Shown here one piece after another: positions 1 through 9,849 of a stretch of DNA of 64,000 bases; positions within the stretch are counted from its first letter, which is position 1; the number at the start of each line of letters is the position of its first letter. Made by a program: the position numbers and the translations under genes. A model generated the notes under the pieces. The model searched no databases, was not told where the DNA came from, and was given only the letters and a program-made list of their open reading frames with translations. Origin of the DNA: an uncultured Isosphaeraceae bacterium (GTDB lineage: Bacteria; Planctomycetota; Planctomycetia; Isosphaerales; Isosphaeraceae); contig CAMFLR010000005.1 of assembly GCA_945957605.1 (NCBI GenBank), forward strand, positions 310,001-374,000, written 5' to 3'.

Positions 1-3000
1 ACGGCCGAAGCAGGCGGCACGGTGACGATATTTAACGCCAGCACGAATACGATTCTGGGAACGGCGACCGCGAACGGCGCGGGGACGTGGACCTTCACCA
101 TTGGCAGCGGTACGCCGCTGAGCGATGGAACCTATCGCTATACGGCTACGACGACCGACCTCGCCGGAACAACAGGCCCGAGCGCGTCGCCGTTCACGGT
201 TGTGGTTGATACCCACGTGCCCGCCGCGCCCTTTATTGCGTCGATTACTCCCGACACGGGGTCAAGCTCGACCGACGAGGTGACGAACGCGTCGTCGATC
301 ACGTTGCAAGGGACGGCCGAAGCGAACAGCGTGGTGACGATCACCGACGCCGACCGCTCGCAGGTGCTCGGTACGACCACCGCGAATGGCTCCGGCGCGT
401 GGAGTTACGCGATTGTGTCGACTTTGACCGATGGAGTTCATCACTACACGGCGACGGCGACCGATCTGGCAGGTTCCACGAGCGCCGCGAGCGCACCGTT
501 CGCGGTGACAATCGACACTCACACGCCCGCTGCACCAGATCTGACCGGAATTTCGCCCGACACTGGTGTAAGCAGCACGGATGACATTACGAACGCAACG
601 GTGCTCACGTTGCTCGGCACGGCCGAGGCGAATGCGGTTGTCACCATAAGGAACACAGATTCGAACACGGTTCTCGGCACGGCGACCGCCGATGCGAGCG
701 GTCACTGGAGTTTTGCGCTTGGTGGGGGATCACCGCTTGGAAATGGGGTGTATCACTACGCTGCGACAGCCACCGACCTGGCGGGAACGACAAGTAGTTC
801 GAGCTCCGTCCTTCGGGTTACCGTTGACACACATTTGCCGTCTTCGCCGATCATCAACGGAATCACACCTGATAGCGGTGTGAGTGGCGATGGTGTGACG
901 AACGTTCCCACCTTCAGCGTTTTTGGCGTGGCCGAAGCGAATAGCACGGTCACCGTTACGAACTCGGATACGAGTCAAGTCATCGGCTCGGCCACAGCCG
1001 ACGCGCTGGGCAACTGGAGTTTGCTGCTGGGCTCGCCGCAGCCGCTCAACGACGGCACATATCACTTCGCGGCGACGGCGACTGACGTTGCTGGAACGAC
1101 AGGTGCGCCGGGTACGCCTTACACAGTTGTGCTGGTGACGAATCGTCCCGCGACGCCCACACTCTTCCTCGACCCGGCGAGCGACAGCGGCGCGAGCAAT
1201 AGTGATAACGTCACGAACATCAACACGCCGACGTTTGATATTCAAGGCATCGTGCCCAACGCGACGGTGCAACTGCTGCGCAACGGGACGATCGTCGCGA
1301 CGATGGTGAGTACCACGGGCGGGACGGTATCGCTCGGTGAATCGACGCCCGTGAGCGACGGCGACTATCAATACACCGCGCGGCAGATTGATCTCGCGGG
1401 CAACATCAGCAATGTGTCGACGGTACAGTCAGTCACGATCGACACCGTGGCTCCGACGATTACGGTGGTCGGTCCGATCGCACCGCCGATCCGCAACACC
1501 AGCCTGGCGAGCGTCAACATCACGTTCTCGCAGGCCATTGATCTCACGAGCTTCACGCCGTCGGCCGTCGAACTTTATCGTGACGGCAATCTCGTTCCGG
1601 CGGCGGGATTGTCGCTGACGCTCGTGTCGGGATCCACCTATCAACTGAATGGTCTCGGCACTTACACAAGCTCGGGCGGAGCGCCGCTTGACGGTGTTTA
1701 CACGCTCACAATCGACGCGACAAAACTGGCTGATATCGCTGGAAATTCGGGCTCGGGCGAGGCGGGGGCGAACTTCACGATCGACACGGTTCCGCCCCAG
1801 ATCGTCTCGGTCGGACCGGTTACGCCATCGCTGCGGAACACCAGCGTCGACATTGTGAACGTCGTCTTCTCGAAGCCGATCAACCCAGTGACATTCACCA
1901 CCGCCGCACTCGGTTTCATGGTCGACAACGCCACGCAGGCGATCGGCAACGGCGTGACGATCACGCAGATTGACGACACTACCTACCAGATTGGCGGCCT
2001 AAATGCGCTGACGAACCCTGGCGTTCAACCGTCGACGCATACCTACGTACTCAATGTGAACGGCGCGACGATCAGCGATCTCGCTGGCAATTCCAGTTCG
2101 GGCAGCGATTCGACGAGTTTCACGATCGACACCACACTGCCGGCACTCGTTTCGATTGCACAGGTCACTCCGCACACGCGGAACGCGGCGGTGTCGTCGG
2201 TTGATGTGACGTTCTCGAAGGCGATCGATGTTTCAACGTTCAACGCATCGTCGTTCTCGCTCACGTTCAATGGCGCCTCCTTGCCGCTGGGCGACGGGTT
2301 GAGCGTGAGCCTTGTTTCGGGCACGACGTATCGCATTAGCGGGCTTGATACCCTCACATCGCAAGGCGGCAACCCGATTTCGGGGAGTTACGTGTTGACC
2401 GTGTCGGCTGGGCAGATTCGCGATAACGTTGGCAATCCGGGAAGTGGAACTGCCTCGACGTCGTTCGTGATCGACACCACCCAGCCGACGGTGACGTCGA
2501 TCGCGCCGAATCCAATTCCCAGCCCGCGGTCGTCGCCGGTCTCGAGTGTTGTGTTCAACGTGTCGAAGCCGGTCGATAACTCGACAGTCTCGATCGCCGA
2601 TGTCGCGCTTACACGCAATTTGAAGGGTGTCGCGCTCACGGGCGTGAGCGTCGTCCAACTCTCGCCAACGAGCTTCCAGGTGAACGGCCTTGGCTCGCTC
2701 ACTGCGCTCGAAGGGAATTACACACTCACGATCAAGGCGCTGTTCCGTGATCAGGTGGGCAATGTCGGAACAGGCACGCTCGCTTCGAACTGGATCGTCG
2801 ATCACACCGCTCCTACGATCAACGGCATTGTCAATCTCACGGTCCAGGCCACGAGCGAGTCGGGCGCTGTGGTCAATTATCCCAACATTTTTGCAAGTGA
2901 TACGGTCGACCTGCTGAGCGACCCGGTTCAGCTCTCAATCCCCAGCGGCACGCTCTTGCCGGTCGGCACGACGACGGTCATCGCAACATCAACCGACCGT

Positions 3001-3456
3001 TCGGGCAACACGGCGCAGAATAGCTTCACGGTGACCGTGCTGCCGTTCGACAACACGCCGCCGACCGCAGCTCCGCTCAATTTTCTTTCGACGAAGAAGG
3101 GGCTAACGAACCTGGTGATTCAGTTCAGCGAGGCGATGAATCTGGCTCAGGTTTACAACCTTGGTGCCTATCAGCTTTCGCAGGTCACCGGCTCGGGCAA
3201 GAAGCTGAAATATACGCCGGTGGGGCTCACGCTGGCCAATTACGATCCCACGAAAAACACGGTCACACTCACCTTCAAAAAGGTGATTGCAACGAAGCAA
3301 AAACTGCAGCTCACGTTGATTGCATCGCAACTGTCCGACGCGCATGGCAATCTGCTCGCTGGTGCAGGCGGAGCAGGAACGAACTTTGTGCGAGTGGTGA
3401 ATCCAGGTTTGAAGGCGGTTCGAACCGATTTGAAGCCTGCTCCCAAGAAGAAGTGA
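1..3456 (+). CDS. Giant Ig-like-repeat surface protein, 3' part only (5' end outside window)
   Basis: The reading frame is open from base 1, so the gene starts upstream; about 1151 residues are visible. It begins with several repeats of about 95 residues built around 'GTAEANSxVTI', 'TATATDLAGTT' and 'VDTHxPAAP', typical of bacterial Ig-like (Big) modules. These are followed by about four repeats of roughly 105 residues with 'RNTxVxSVNVTFSKAID' and 'DxAGNxGSG'. A HYR-like module ('VIATSTDRSGNTAQNSFTV') follows, then a last domain with 'IQFSEAMN'. The end is a short basic tail, LKPAPKKK. There is no catalytic motif, so it is most likely an extracellular adhesive or structural protein. The similar basic tail and neighbouring position suggest a functional pair with the gene at 3880, which is inference. 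Confidence 0.8.
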   Translation, partial: TAEAGGTVTIFNASTNTILGTATANGAGTWTFTIGSGTPLSDGTYRYTATTTDLAGTTGPSASPFTVVVDTHVPAAPFIASITPDTGSSSTDEVTNASSITLQGTAEANSVVTITDADRSQVLGTTTANGSGAWSYAIVSTLTDGVHHYTATATDLAGSTSAASAPFAVTIDTHTPAAPDLTGISPDTGVSSTDDITNATVLTLLGTAEANAVVTIRNTDSNTVLGTATADASGHWSFALGGGSPLGNGVYHYAATATDLAGTTSSSSSVLRVTVDTHLPSSPIINGITPDSGVSGDGVTNVPTFSVFGVAEANSTVTVTNSDTSQVIGSATADALGNWSLLLGSPQPLNDGTYHFAATATDVAGTTGAPGTPYTVVLVTNRPATPTLFLDPASDSGASNSDNVTNINTPTFDIQGIVPNATVQLLRNGTIVATMVSTTGGTVSLGESTPVSDGDYQYTARQIDLAGNISNVSTVQSVTIDTVAPTITVVGPIAPPIRNTSLASVNITFSQAIDLTSFTPSAVELYRDGNLVPAAGLSLTLVSGSTYQLNGLGTYTSSGGAPLDGVYTLTIDATKLADIAGNSGSGEAGANFTIDTVPPQIVSVGPVTPSLRNTSVDIVNVVFSKPINPVTFTTAALGFMVDNATQAIGNGVTITQIDDTTYQIGGLNALTNPGVQPSTHTYVLNVNGATISDLAGNSSSGSDSTSFTIDTTLPALVSIAQVTPHTRNAAVSSVDVTFSKAIDVSTFNASSFSLTFNGASLPLGDGLSVSLVSGTTYRISGLDTLTSQGGNPISGSYVLTVSAGQIRDNVGNPGSGTASTSFVIDTTQPTVTSIAPNPIPSPRSSPVSSVVFNVSKPVDNSTVSIADVALTRNLKGVALTGVSVVQLSPTSFQVNGLGSLTALEGNYTLTIKALFRDQVGNVGTGTLASNWIVDHTAPTINGIVNLTVQATSESGAVVNYPNIFASDTVDLLSDPVQLSIPSGTLLPVGTTTVIATSTDRSGNTAQNSFTVTVLPFDNTPPTAAPLNFLSTKKGLTNLVIQFSEAMNLAQVYNLGAYQLSQVTGSGKKLKYTPVGLTLANYDPTKNTVTLTFKKVIATKQKLQLTLIASQLSDAHGNLLAGAGGAGTNFVRVVNPGLKAVRTDLKPAPKKK

Positions 3457-3465
3457 TGGCTCTGC

Positions 3466-3623
3466 TGGAATTCAAGGTGGAGAGCCTATTCACGTCTAGG
3501 TCAGACTTTTCTGGGTGCCGCTGGTTGTACTCAACCAGTGTGTTGGACGTGACTTAAGGCGCACTGGTGGGGTACCACTAGTGGCACCCGACGGTCGCAT
3601 TTCGACCACCGCCACGAAATCCA
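3466..3623. repeat. MITE-like palindromic repeat, copy 1 (158 bp)
   Basis: The element starts TGGAATTCAAGGTGG and ends with the imperfect inverse complement (CCACCGCCACGAAATCCA), giving terminal inverted repeats of about 15 bp. Inside is a long hairpin, GGGTGCCGCTGG... at 3513 against ...CTAGTGGCACCC ending at 3589. It matches the element at 13495-13632 over nearly its whole length, but carries about 20 extra bases near the left end (around 3488-3508). No protein is encoded. It fills about a third of the 423-bp gap between two genes; the rest (3624-3879) shows only the ribosome binding site of the next gene. Confidence 0.8.
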
Positions 3624-3862
3624 TCACAAATGATTTTTCCTCAAGTTTTCGGCGTGCGTGCGAACGCATTGCGGTTGATACAGGTTCAAGCCACATTCGT
3701 TCAAGAATTTGGGTCGAATCGGCCGTAACGATAGTAAGGCGCAAGGGAAGCACCAACGCGCGCGAGGTTGGGCGTCTCGAGTCATTCGTTTCACGGCGAT
3801 GTTTCACGGAGGAACGCGCCGAAAGGGAATGGAACCGGCGACGTAGCCTGTTGAATGTGGTC

Positions 3863-3869
3863 AAGGAGG
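3863..3869 (+). promoter_or_regulatory. Strong Shine-Dalgarno AAGGAGG for the 3880 gene
   Basis: A consensus AAGGAGG lies 10 bases before the ATG at 3880 and fixes that start. Confidence 0.7.
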
Positions 3870-3879
3870 GCGCCGAGCA

Positions 3880-6800
3880 ATGTCGTCGCGTTTGGGAAAA
3901 TCCGCCGGATTGGGGCGGAATCGCCGGTTTGCCGCTCCCGCCATCGAATCACTCGAAAGCCGCACGTTGCTTGCTTCGTTGACCGGTACTGCCATCGGCG
4001 CTACTTATACGGGCGACCCAAATCTCTCGGTAACATCGGTTCATAACCAGCAGGTTTCGATCACTGTCAACGACGACTCGCCGACGTCGGGCGGTGTTGT
4101 TCTCGCGGTGATTTCGTCGGTCGACGGCGTGCCGCTCAACCCGCCGCCCTCGGGCAGCATCAGTCTGTACAACAATCAGGGATCGATCGCCCTGACGATT
4201 CCAGGCACGCTGTCGGCAGGTCCGCACAACTTCACCGTGAACCTGAGCGACGCGGGCGGCCAGCTTGGGACGGCGACCACCGTTCCGTTCGTGGTTGTGA
4301 AAGATCAGCCGATTCTCACGCCGCATTCGCCTGTTTACACGACAAGTTATGATATTTCGATTTTGAGCAAGCTGTTCCCGAACTCGAGCGACCCTGCGCT
4401 CGTTCAAATGGAACACGACTGGACGATGTCGTTCGATCGCACGACGCAAACGCTCTGGATCGCGCTTCGAGGTAACGGCACAACCACGCCGGCGGGCGGT
4501 AACCGGATCATTCAATTTGATCCGGCGACCGACACTACCAAGGTCTTCAACCTGTTCGACCTCAAGAACATCGATCTCGGCAGCGACCCGCACGGTACGT
4601 TCTTCGACTTCGATACGCACGCCACGCCTCGCCTCTGGTTCACCCAGCGCCCGAATGGTTCGAAGAGCACCGGAATGGTCACAAACGGTCGCGGCGAGGT
4701 GAGCTATCTCGACCTCAACACCGGCCAGCTTGTGACCTACGACCTCGCGAATAACTTGCGAGCACTCGGCTACACGAACTTGATTGGCGACTTCCACGCC
4801 GTTTCCGTTTCGAACACCGGCGACGCCTGGGTGAGCGACCCGGACGATGGTTTGCTCCTCCAACTCAACTTCCAGCAATCGCCCGACGGCACGCTCAACA
4901 ACAGCGTCGAATCGCTCACCGGGACGATGGTGGTGCACAAGGTTCCCTCATCGATTTTGATGGGAATTCAAGGGACAAACACCGGCGCAGACAACATGGA
5001 ATCGGGGCCCCACGGCATTGATACGGTCGTCGATTCCAAGACGGGGCAACAGTACATCTACGTCAGCGACCTGGGCGGCGGCAGTTTGATTTTGTTGCGG
5101 CCGAGCACGACCGTCGGCGGCCCCGATAGATGGACCACGTTCGATCTGAAGGCCGCACTTCAGCCTGGCGGCGTCGACACCGTTTCGAATGGTCCGATCA
5201 CCGGCGGTGTACCGCAGTTCGCACTCGTCGACAACAACGAAACGCCGGATTATCCCAACGACGACACGATCTACATGACTGACCCCGGCCAGGACGGTCA
5301 GATGCCGTACGGCAACTCGGGAAAGAACGACGTCATTCGTTCGTTCAAGATCGGCGACCTGCTGAATAACCCGAACGCCACCACGGTTCAGGTGCAAACC
5401 TGGGCTCTGCCGACTGTGCCGGGCTCGGCAGGGATTCCCCGGCCGAATCAGGGGTATGTCGACCGCGCGGGCCGGTTTTACTACGCCGATCGTCTCAATG
5501 GCGTCGGCCGAATCGATCCCACGCAACTCGTACCGACTTCCTCGCTTGCAACGGACGGCGCGATCATCAACGCGCCCATCATTTCGGCACCATCGCAGCC
5601 TGTGTCCTATAGCCTCGCGCCATTGCCGATTATCGACCCGATGGCGAAGTATCCGGTGACGCTGCCAGCGACGATCTATCAGTCCGACTTCTACACGAAG
5701 GACACCTCAAGCCGGAACGGGATCAATCAGTACAATGTAACCGGCGGTGGATCAGCCACTGGGCCGCCCGCGCACACGAGCGCGGCCTACGTCGGGCCAT
5801 TCCGCGGTGCGTTGAATGCGGCAAGCGTGTTTTATGGATCGCTGACGCAGAGCGAGGCGATCACGACCACGATCTTCGCCGAAACCGAACGCCGGCAGAT
5901 GTCTGTCGTTCCGGGAACTGCCGGAGCCCGCATGGCGTTCCAGGTGATTCGCTCGGGCGACTTGATCATGACCGCCCGAAGCTCGGGGCAGATCAACGAT
6001 ATTCAGCTCGATGTCACGCAGGCGATCCACGGTCCGGCGATTTCCGGCGACACATCATCCATTGCCGATGCGCAAGGGAATATCCACGTTTACGGCGTGG
6101 GGACCGACGGAAACTTGCTTGAATATATCTACGATGCCACAACCTTCACCTGGTCGGCACGGACAGATATTGGCACCTCGCCCAATGGCTTTTTGACCTC
6201 GCAGCCGACTGCGTTCCTCGACCCCAAGCTTGGGCCGTCAGTCATTGCGACCGATAGCGCGGGCCATCTGATCCTCTTTACCGACGATGGCACAACCGCC
6301 CCGCGCGACTTGACGGTTGAAGGCGGTACCACCGGCGGCCTGGTTTATTCGACGCCTGACATCGTCGACCAGAATGGCGTTTATTACGCGTATGACACAA
6401 ATCAGGCCGGTGCTCTGATTGAATTTGCGTTCGCCGTGGGTGGCGAGGGAACAGCCACCTTCCGCGCCGTCAACCTGGGCGATAGCCGCGACACGATGAT
6501 GTTCCAGGATGTGTCGGCGGTAGTTGTCGGCCCGAACCGGATGGTGATTGGCACCGATGGGAACAGCCGGCTTGTCGCTGTAACGATCGGTCCCAACGGC
6601 GATTTCGCACAGAACATCACCGAAATCACCAAGGCGGGAGCGCTCGGGTATAGTCCGTATCAGCAGCCGTTCGCCGCGCGAGTGTATAGCGATGTTTCGG
6701 TCGTAAACGATCCGGCGACAAATAATCTTTATGTGTTTGGCACCAACGGCCGTGACCTTGTCGAGTTCCAGCGAAACGCGAGCGGTGCCTGGCAGGCGTC

Positions 6801-7269
6801 CGACCTGACGAACGTCTATCCGGCGAACCGTGTTTTCGGTGCTCCAAGTGCTTACATCACCGCGAACGGCGAGCTTCACGTTCTGCAAATCGACGAAGAT
6901 GGCGAAGTCGTCGAGTATTACAAACTTGCTGGCCAGACGACGTTTAGCACACAAAACATCACGCTCTCGTCGGGCAATTCCGCCTCGCCGCCGATCTACC
7001 CCACGACGATGCCGGTACCGCCGATTCACCTGAACCCGATCGTGACGCCTGCGGCTTACGTTCCCGGAACCGTTGTGCCTCACAAGGCTTACGTCGCGCC
7101 GAAGATCACCCGCAAGAAGGTGATTTTGAACCATCATTCCAAAACAGTCACGCGAGAGAAGATTTCGCACGTTTCCCCCGCGAAGCCAGTCAATCACCCG
7201 GCTGGTCCGAAGCGAAAGCCGAAACCCAAGCCCAAACCAGCGCCCAAGCACCGCAAGATGCACATGTGA
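3880..7269 (+). CDS. LEPR-XLL-type extracellular beta-propeller protein (1129 aa)
   Basis: The N-terminus has a basic stretch followed by 'IESLESRTLLAS' (about residues 26-37), which fits the LExRxLL motif found at the start of many large planctomycete surface proteins. Residues of about 50-140 look like an Ig-type module. Residues of about 165-560 read as a seven-bladed-type propeller of the streptogramin-lyase/NHL kind ('HAVSVSNTGDAWVSDPDDGLLLQL', 'GPHGIDTVVD'). A second propeller-like part follows to about residue 1060 ('IVDQNGVYYAYDTNQ', 'VVNDPATNNLYVFGTNG'). The C-terminus is a Lys/Pro-rich tail (KPKPKPKPAPK) that could bind the envelope electrostatically. Export and surface role are inferred; no active site was recognised. 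Confidence 0.8.
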   Translation: MSSRLGKSAGLGRNRRFAAPAIESLESRTLLASLTGTAIGATYTGDPNLSVTSVHNQQVSITVNDDSPTSGGVVLAVISSVDGVPLNPPPSGSISLYNNQGSIALTIPGTLSAGPHNFTVNLSDAGGQLGTATTVPFVVVKDQPILTPHSPVYTTSYDISILSKLFPNSSDPALVQMEHDWTMSFDRTTQTLWIALRGNGTTTPAGGNRIIQFDPATDTTKVFNLFDLKNIDLGSDPHGTFFDFDTHATPRLWFTQRPNGSKSTGMVTNGRGEVSYLDLNTGQLVTYDLANNLRALGYTNLIGDFHAVSVSNTGDAWVSDPDDGLLLQLNFQQSPDGTLNNSVESLTGTMVVHKVPSSILMGIQGTNTGADNMESGPHGIDTVVDSKTGQQYIYVSDLGGGSLILLRPSTTVGGPDRWTTFDLKAALQPGGVDTVSNGPITGGVPQFALVDNNETPDYPNDDTIYMTDPGQDGQMPYGNSGKNDVIRSFKIGDLLNNPNATTVQVQTWALPTVPGSAGIPRPNQGYVDRAGRFYYADRLNGVGRIDPTQLVPTSSLATDGAIINAPIISAPSQPVSYSLAPLPIIDPMAKYPVTLPATIYQSDFYTKDTSSRNGINQYNVTGGGSATGPPAHTSAAYVGPFRGALNAASVFYGSLTQSEAITTTIFAETERRQMSVVPGTAGARMAFQVIRSGDLIMTARSSGQINDIQLDVTQAIHGPAISGDTSSIADAQGNIHVYGVGTDGNLLEYIYDATTFTWSARTDIGTSPNGFLTSQPTAFLDPKLGPSVIATDSAGHLILFTDDGTTAPRDLTVEGGTTGGLVYSTPDIVDQNGVYYAYDTNQAGALIEFAFAVGGEGTATFRAVNLGDSRDTMMFQDVSAVVVGPNRMVIGTDGNSRLVAVTIGPNGDFAQNITEITKAGALGYSPYQQPFAARVYSDVSVVNDPATNNLYVFGTNGRDLVEFQRNASGAWQASDLTNVYPANRVFGAPSAYITANGELHVLQIDEDGEVVEYYKLAGQTTFSTQNITLSSGNSASPPIYPTTMPVPPIHLNPIVTPAAYVPGTVVPHKAYVAPKITRKKVILNHHSKTVTREKISHVSPAKPVNHPAGPKRKPKPKPKPAPKHRKMHM

Positions 7270-7356
7270 CCTGGCAGAAACTCTTGCGTCGCGATCTCGT
7301 GCGCGCGAACATTTTTTGATCGAACGTTTCCACATCGCCTTCGCGGAAGAGCCGCC

Positions 7357-8235
7357 ATGCGCCGCAACATTGCACTTATGATTTTTGCCACAACGACGAT
7401 CGCGTCGCCCGCGATTGCTCAGCAAGACGACGCCGCAAAGAAGCCAGCGGGAAAATATGCCGTCGAGGCCACCAAGGACATCAGCTACTACGACGGGAAG
7501 GATGCCGATCCCGAAAAGCACAAGCTCGACCTGTTTGTGCCCAAGGGAGTGAAGGGATTTCCTGTCTACTTTTTCATTCACGGCGGCGCGTGGTCTTCGG
7601 GCGATCGTCGGATGTATGGTGCTGTGGGACAGACATTTGCGCGCAACGGCATTGGCGCGGTGGTGATTAGTTACCGCCTCTCCCCCAAGGTGACGCATCC
7701 CGCCCACATTGAAGACGTTGCCCGAGCTTTCGCCTGGACGCATAAGAACATCTCGCGTTATGGCGGACGTCCCGACCAGATCTTCGTGAGCGGTCAATCG
7801 GCTGGCGGCCATCTCGCTGCTCTGCTCTCGACCAACGAAAACTACCTCAAGCCGCACGGTCTGACGCTCAAGGATATCAAGGCGTCGATGCCGATCAGCG
7901 GCGTTTATGTTTTTACTGCTGGACGGCTGGCGCGGGTACTGGGGAAAGAGCCTGGCGCGGTGGAAAGTGCCTCGCCGATCAAGCATGTGAGCACAAAGGT
8001 GCCACCGAGCCTTATCCTTTACGCGGATAAGGACTTCCCAGGCTGCGCGGTGATGTCAAAGGCGTATGGCTCGGCGCTGAAGGACAAGCAGGTCGAGTCG
8101 TCGGTCGTGGAGATCAAGGACCGCAACCACATCAGCATCATGGTCAAGCTGATGTTCAGCGAGACCGACCCAACCACCGTTGCTCTCATGGATTTCATCG
8201 CCGCGCACACGAAGGAAAAGAAGGCGGTGGAATGA
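7357..8235 (+). CDS. Secreted alpha/beta hydrolase, BD-FAE/carboxylesterase type (292 aa)
   Basis: The signal peptide is MRRNIALMIFATTTIASPAIAQ (about residues 1-22). The fold markers are the oxyanion-hole motif HGGAWSSGD (about residue 74), nucleophile elbow GQSAGGHLAAL (Ser near residue 149), acid in 'LYADKDFPG' and His in 'DRNHISIM'. This matches the family of secreted feruloyl/acetyl esterases that deacylate plant or algal polysaccharides. The substrate cannot be read from the sequence. A related esterase lies at 9850, two genes downstream on the same strand. Confidence 0.85.
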   Translation: MRRNIALMIFATTTIASPAIAQQDDAAKKPAGKYAVEATKDISYYDGKDADPEKHKLDLFVPKGVKGFPVYFFIHGGAWSSGDRRMYGAVGQTFARNGIGAVVISYRLSPKVTHPAHIEDVARAFAWTHKNISRYGGRPDQIFVSGQSAGGHLAALLSTNENYLKPHGLTLKDIKASMPISGVYVFTAGRLARVLGKEPGAVESASPIKHVSTKVPPSLILYADKDFPGCAVMSKAYGSALKDKQVESSVVEIKDRNHISIMVKLMFSETDPTTVALMDFIAAHTKEKKAVE

Positions 8236-8274
8236 GTTGCACTGATGATTGAGCGGAAGATTTTGACTCCTGCG

Positions 8275-8280
8275 TATAAT
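8275..8280 (+). promoter_or_regulatory. Possible -10 box TATAAT upstream of the deiminase gene
   Basis: A perfect TATAAT lies 57 bases before the GTG at 8338. No good -35 box is at 16-18 bases (TTGAGC at 8249 is 20 bases away), so this is tentative. Confidence 0.3.
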
Positions 8281-8337
8281 TTGCCTGATAGACTGGCTTA
8301 GCATTTCGATCGCAATCGCCCCCTCTCGATCGCGAGC

Positions 8338-9741
8338 GTGACCGTGGCACACTCTCTCAGCCGTCGTGCGTTCTTCGCTGCCTCGTCGTTTCTTGGTCTT
8401 GCCTCGTCCCGCCTGCTGGCACGCGAGGGGGAAGCGAAAGCGCCGCTCGATAGCGATTTTGGGATACTCAAACGCGTCATTGTGCTCACCCCGCGCGCCG
8501 GGGACCACGAACCGATCCCCGAGTTTGGCGATCAACCGGACAAGGCAGTTGATGGCGACGACTTGCTGCGGTTGAGCCAGCATAAGCAGTTCGTCGACTT
8601 GATTCAGGGGAATGGCGCGAAGGCTCTTCATCTCGATAAGCTTCTCGACACCGCGATTGCCCAGTGCAGACGGACCGAGCGGTTCCACGGGTGGATCGCA
8701 CACAACGCCCCGTGGCTCGCAGGCCAGGAAGACGAGGTCGACGGCAAGCAACTCATCGAAACCGCAGCGACGACGATCGACCCGCTTGCCGACGATATGC
8801 CCCAAGCTTTTGCGCCCGTGCGTTCGATGTTTTTCACCCGCGACATCGCAGCGATGACGCCCAAAGGGCTCGTGCTGGCGAATTTCGCGAATGACGACCG
8901 GATGCCGGAAGTCGGCCTTTTGCGATTCGCACTTCAGTGGGCGCCGCAGCTTCGCGATGAACGCGTCGTGTTCGACGCCCAGAAGGCCGGAGTCAATTTG
9001 CAAGGCGGCGATCTGATTGTCGCTGATGAGAAGACGCTTTATCTCGGCGTCGGCAATCTCACCGACTCGTCCGCGGCGGCGAAACTCGCGCGCACCCTCA
9101 AGATGGATGTGGTCGCCGTTTCGCTTCCCGGCATGAGGTCGCGCAGGGGCAATTCCGTTACACTTGAAGGCTGGAATGGTCTGCGAACGCGATTCCTGCA
9201 TCTCGACACCGTGCTGAGCTTCTTGGGCCCCAAACGCTGCCTTACGTTGCCTTACGTTTTCGAGTCGGCGTATCAGGATCGCGATAACGTTCGGGCGATG
9301 GCAACAGCGTTTCACGGACTCGATGCCGATGATGACTCCAGCCCCGGCCATTTCGCGCGTGTGCTCGCCGATGTCGGCCGGGTGCGGGTCTATCGCGCAG
9401 GGACGGGGGAGAGCGATCGCGAGAGGAGCGGCAAGAAGCTGGTCGACCACCTGCGGGCTTCGGGTTACGAGCCGGTGTTCGTGGGTGGCAAAGCGCCGAA
9501 GCCGCTCGACGTCGATCATTTACGCGAGCGGGTGATTCCGGAGTTGGAAAACCAGGCGGCGAATGTTGTGATGCTCAAGCCAGGCCGGGCCGTGGCCTAT
9601 TCGGGCAATAGTCACACGCTTAACGAGTTGCGCGAGGCGGGAGTGTCGGTTGACGCATTTGCCGCGAATTCGCTCAGCCGCTGGCACGGCGGGCCGCACT
9701 GCCTGACGATGCCGCTCGAACGCGAGCGAGTTTCGAGCTAA
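8338..9741 (+). CDS. Tat-exported arginine deiminase-family protein (467 aa)
   Basis: It contains the order of motifs of arginine deiminase (ADI, EC 3.5.3.6) in the amidinotransferase superfamily: FTRD at residues 166-169, 'NLQGGDLIV', 'FLHLDTVLSF' (catalytic His region), 'YSGNSHTLNELREAG' and C-terminal 'GGPHCLTMPL' with the expected nucleophilic Cys455. The known reaction is arginine to citrulline plus ammonia. Unlike usual cytosolic ADI it starts with a twin-arginine signal, SRRAFFAASSFLGLASSRLLA (about residues 8-28), predicting folded export. The start is GTG. No carbamate kinase or ornithine transcarbamylase gene is near, so it is not in a classical arc operon. The true substrate may be another guanidino compound. 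Confidence 0.75.
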   Translation: MTVAHSLSRRAFFAASSFLGLASSRLLAREGEAKAPLDSDFGILKRVIVLTPRAGDHEPIPEFGDQPDKAVDGDDLLRLSQHKQFVDLIQGNGAKALHLDKLLDTAIAQCRRTERFHGWIAHNAPWLAGQEDEVDGKQLIETAATTIDPLADDMPQAFAPVRSMFFTRDIAAMTPKGLVLANFANDDRMPEVGLLRFALQWAPQLRDERVVFDAQKAGVNLQGGDLIVADEKTLYLGVGNLTDSSAAAKLARTLKMDVVAVSLPGMRSRRGNSVTLEGWNGLRTRFLHLDTVLSFLGPKRCLTLPYVFESAYQDRDNVRAMATAFHGLDADDDSSPGHFARVLADVGRVRVYRAGTGESDRERSGKKLVDHLRASGYEPVFVGGKAPKPLDVDHLRERVIPELENQAANVVMLKPGRAVAYSGNSHTLNELREAGVSVDAFAANSLSRWHGGPHCLTMPLERERVSS

Positions 9742-9849
9742 CGTCCGCAACGCCGCTGGCTTGACGCAGGCTGTCGGATCGCATATCCGTGGACATCCTT
9801 GTGATGTTCAACAATGCGATTTCCCGCCAAGCGTTCGAGGGCCTCGTTC

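Noticed and set aside
6238-7986. A 582-codon minus-strand frame across the end of the 3880 gene and the esterase
   Set aside because: It has Arg/His-rich composition without motifs and runs across two well supported plus-strand genes.
8056-9519. A 487-codon minus-strand frame opposite the deiminase gene
   Set aside because: The plus strand has all arginine-deiminase motifs; the antisense product has no recognisable features.
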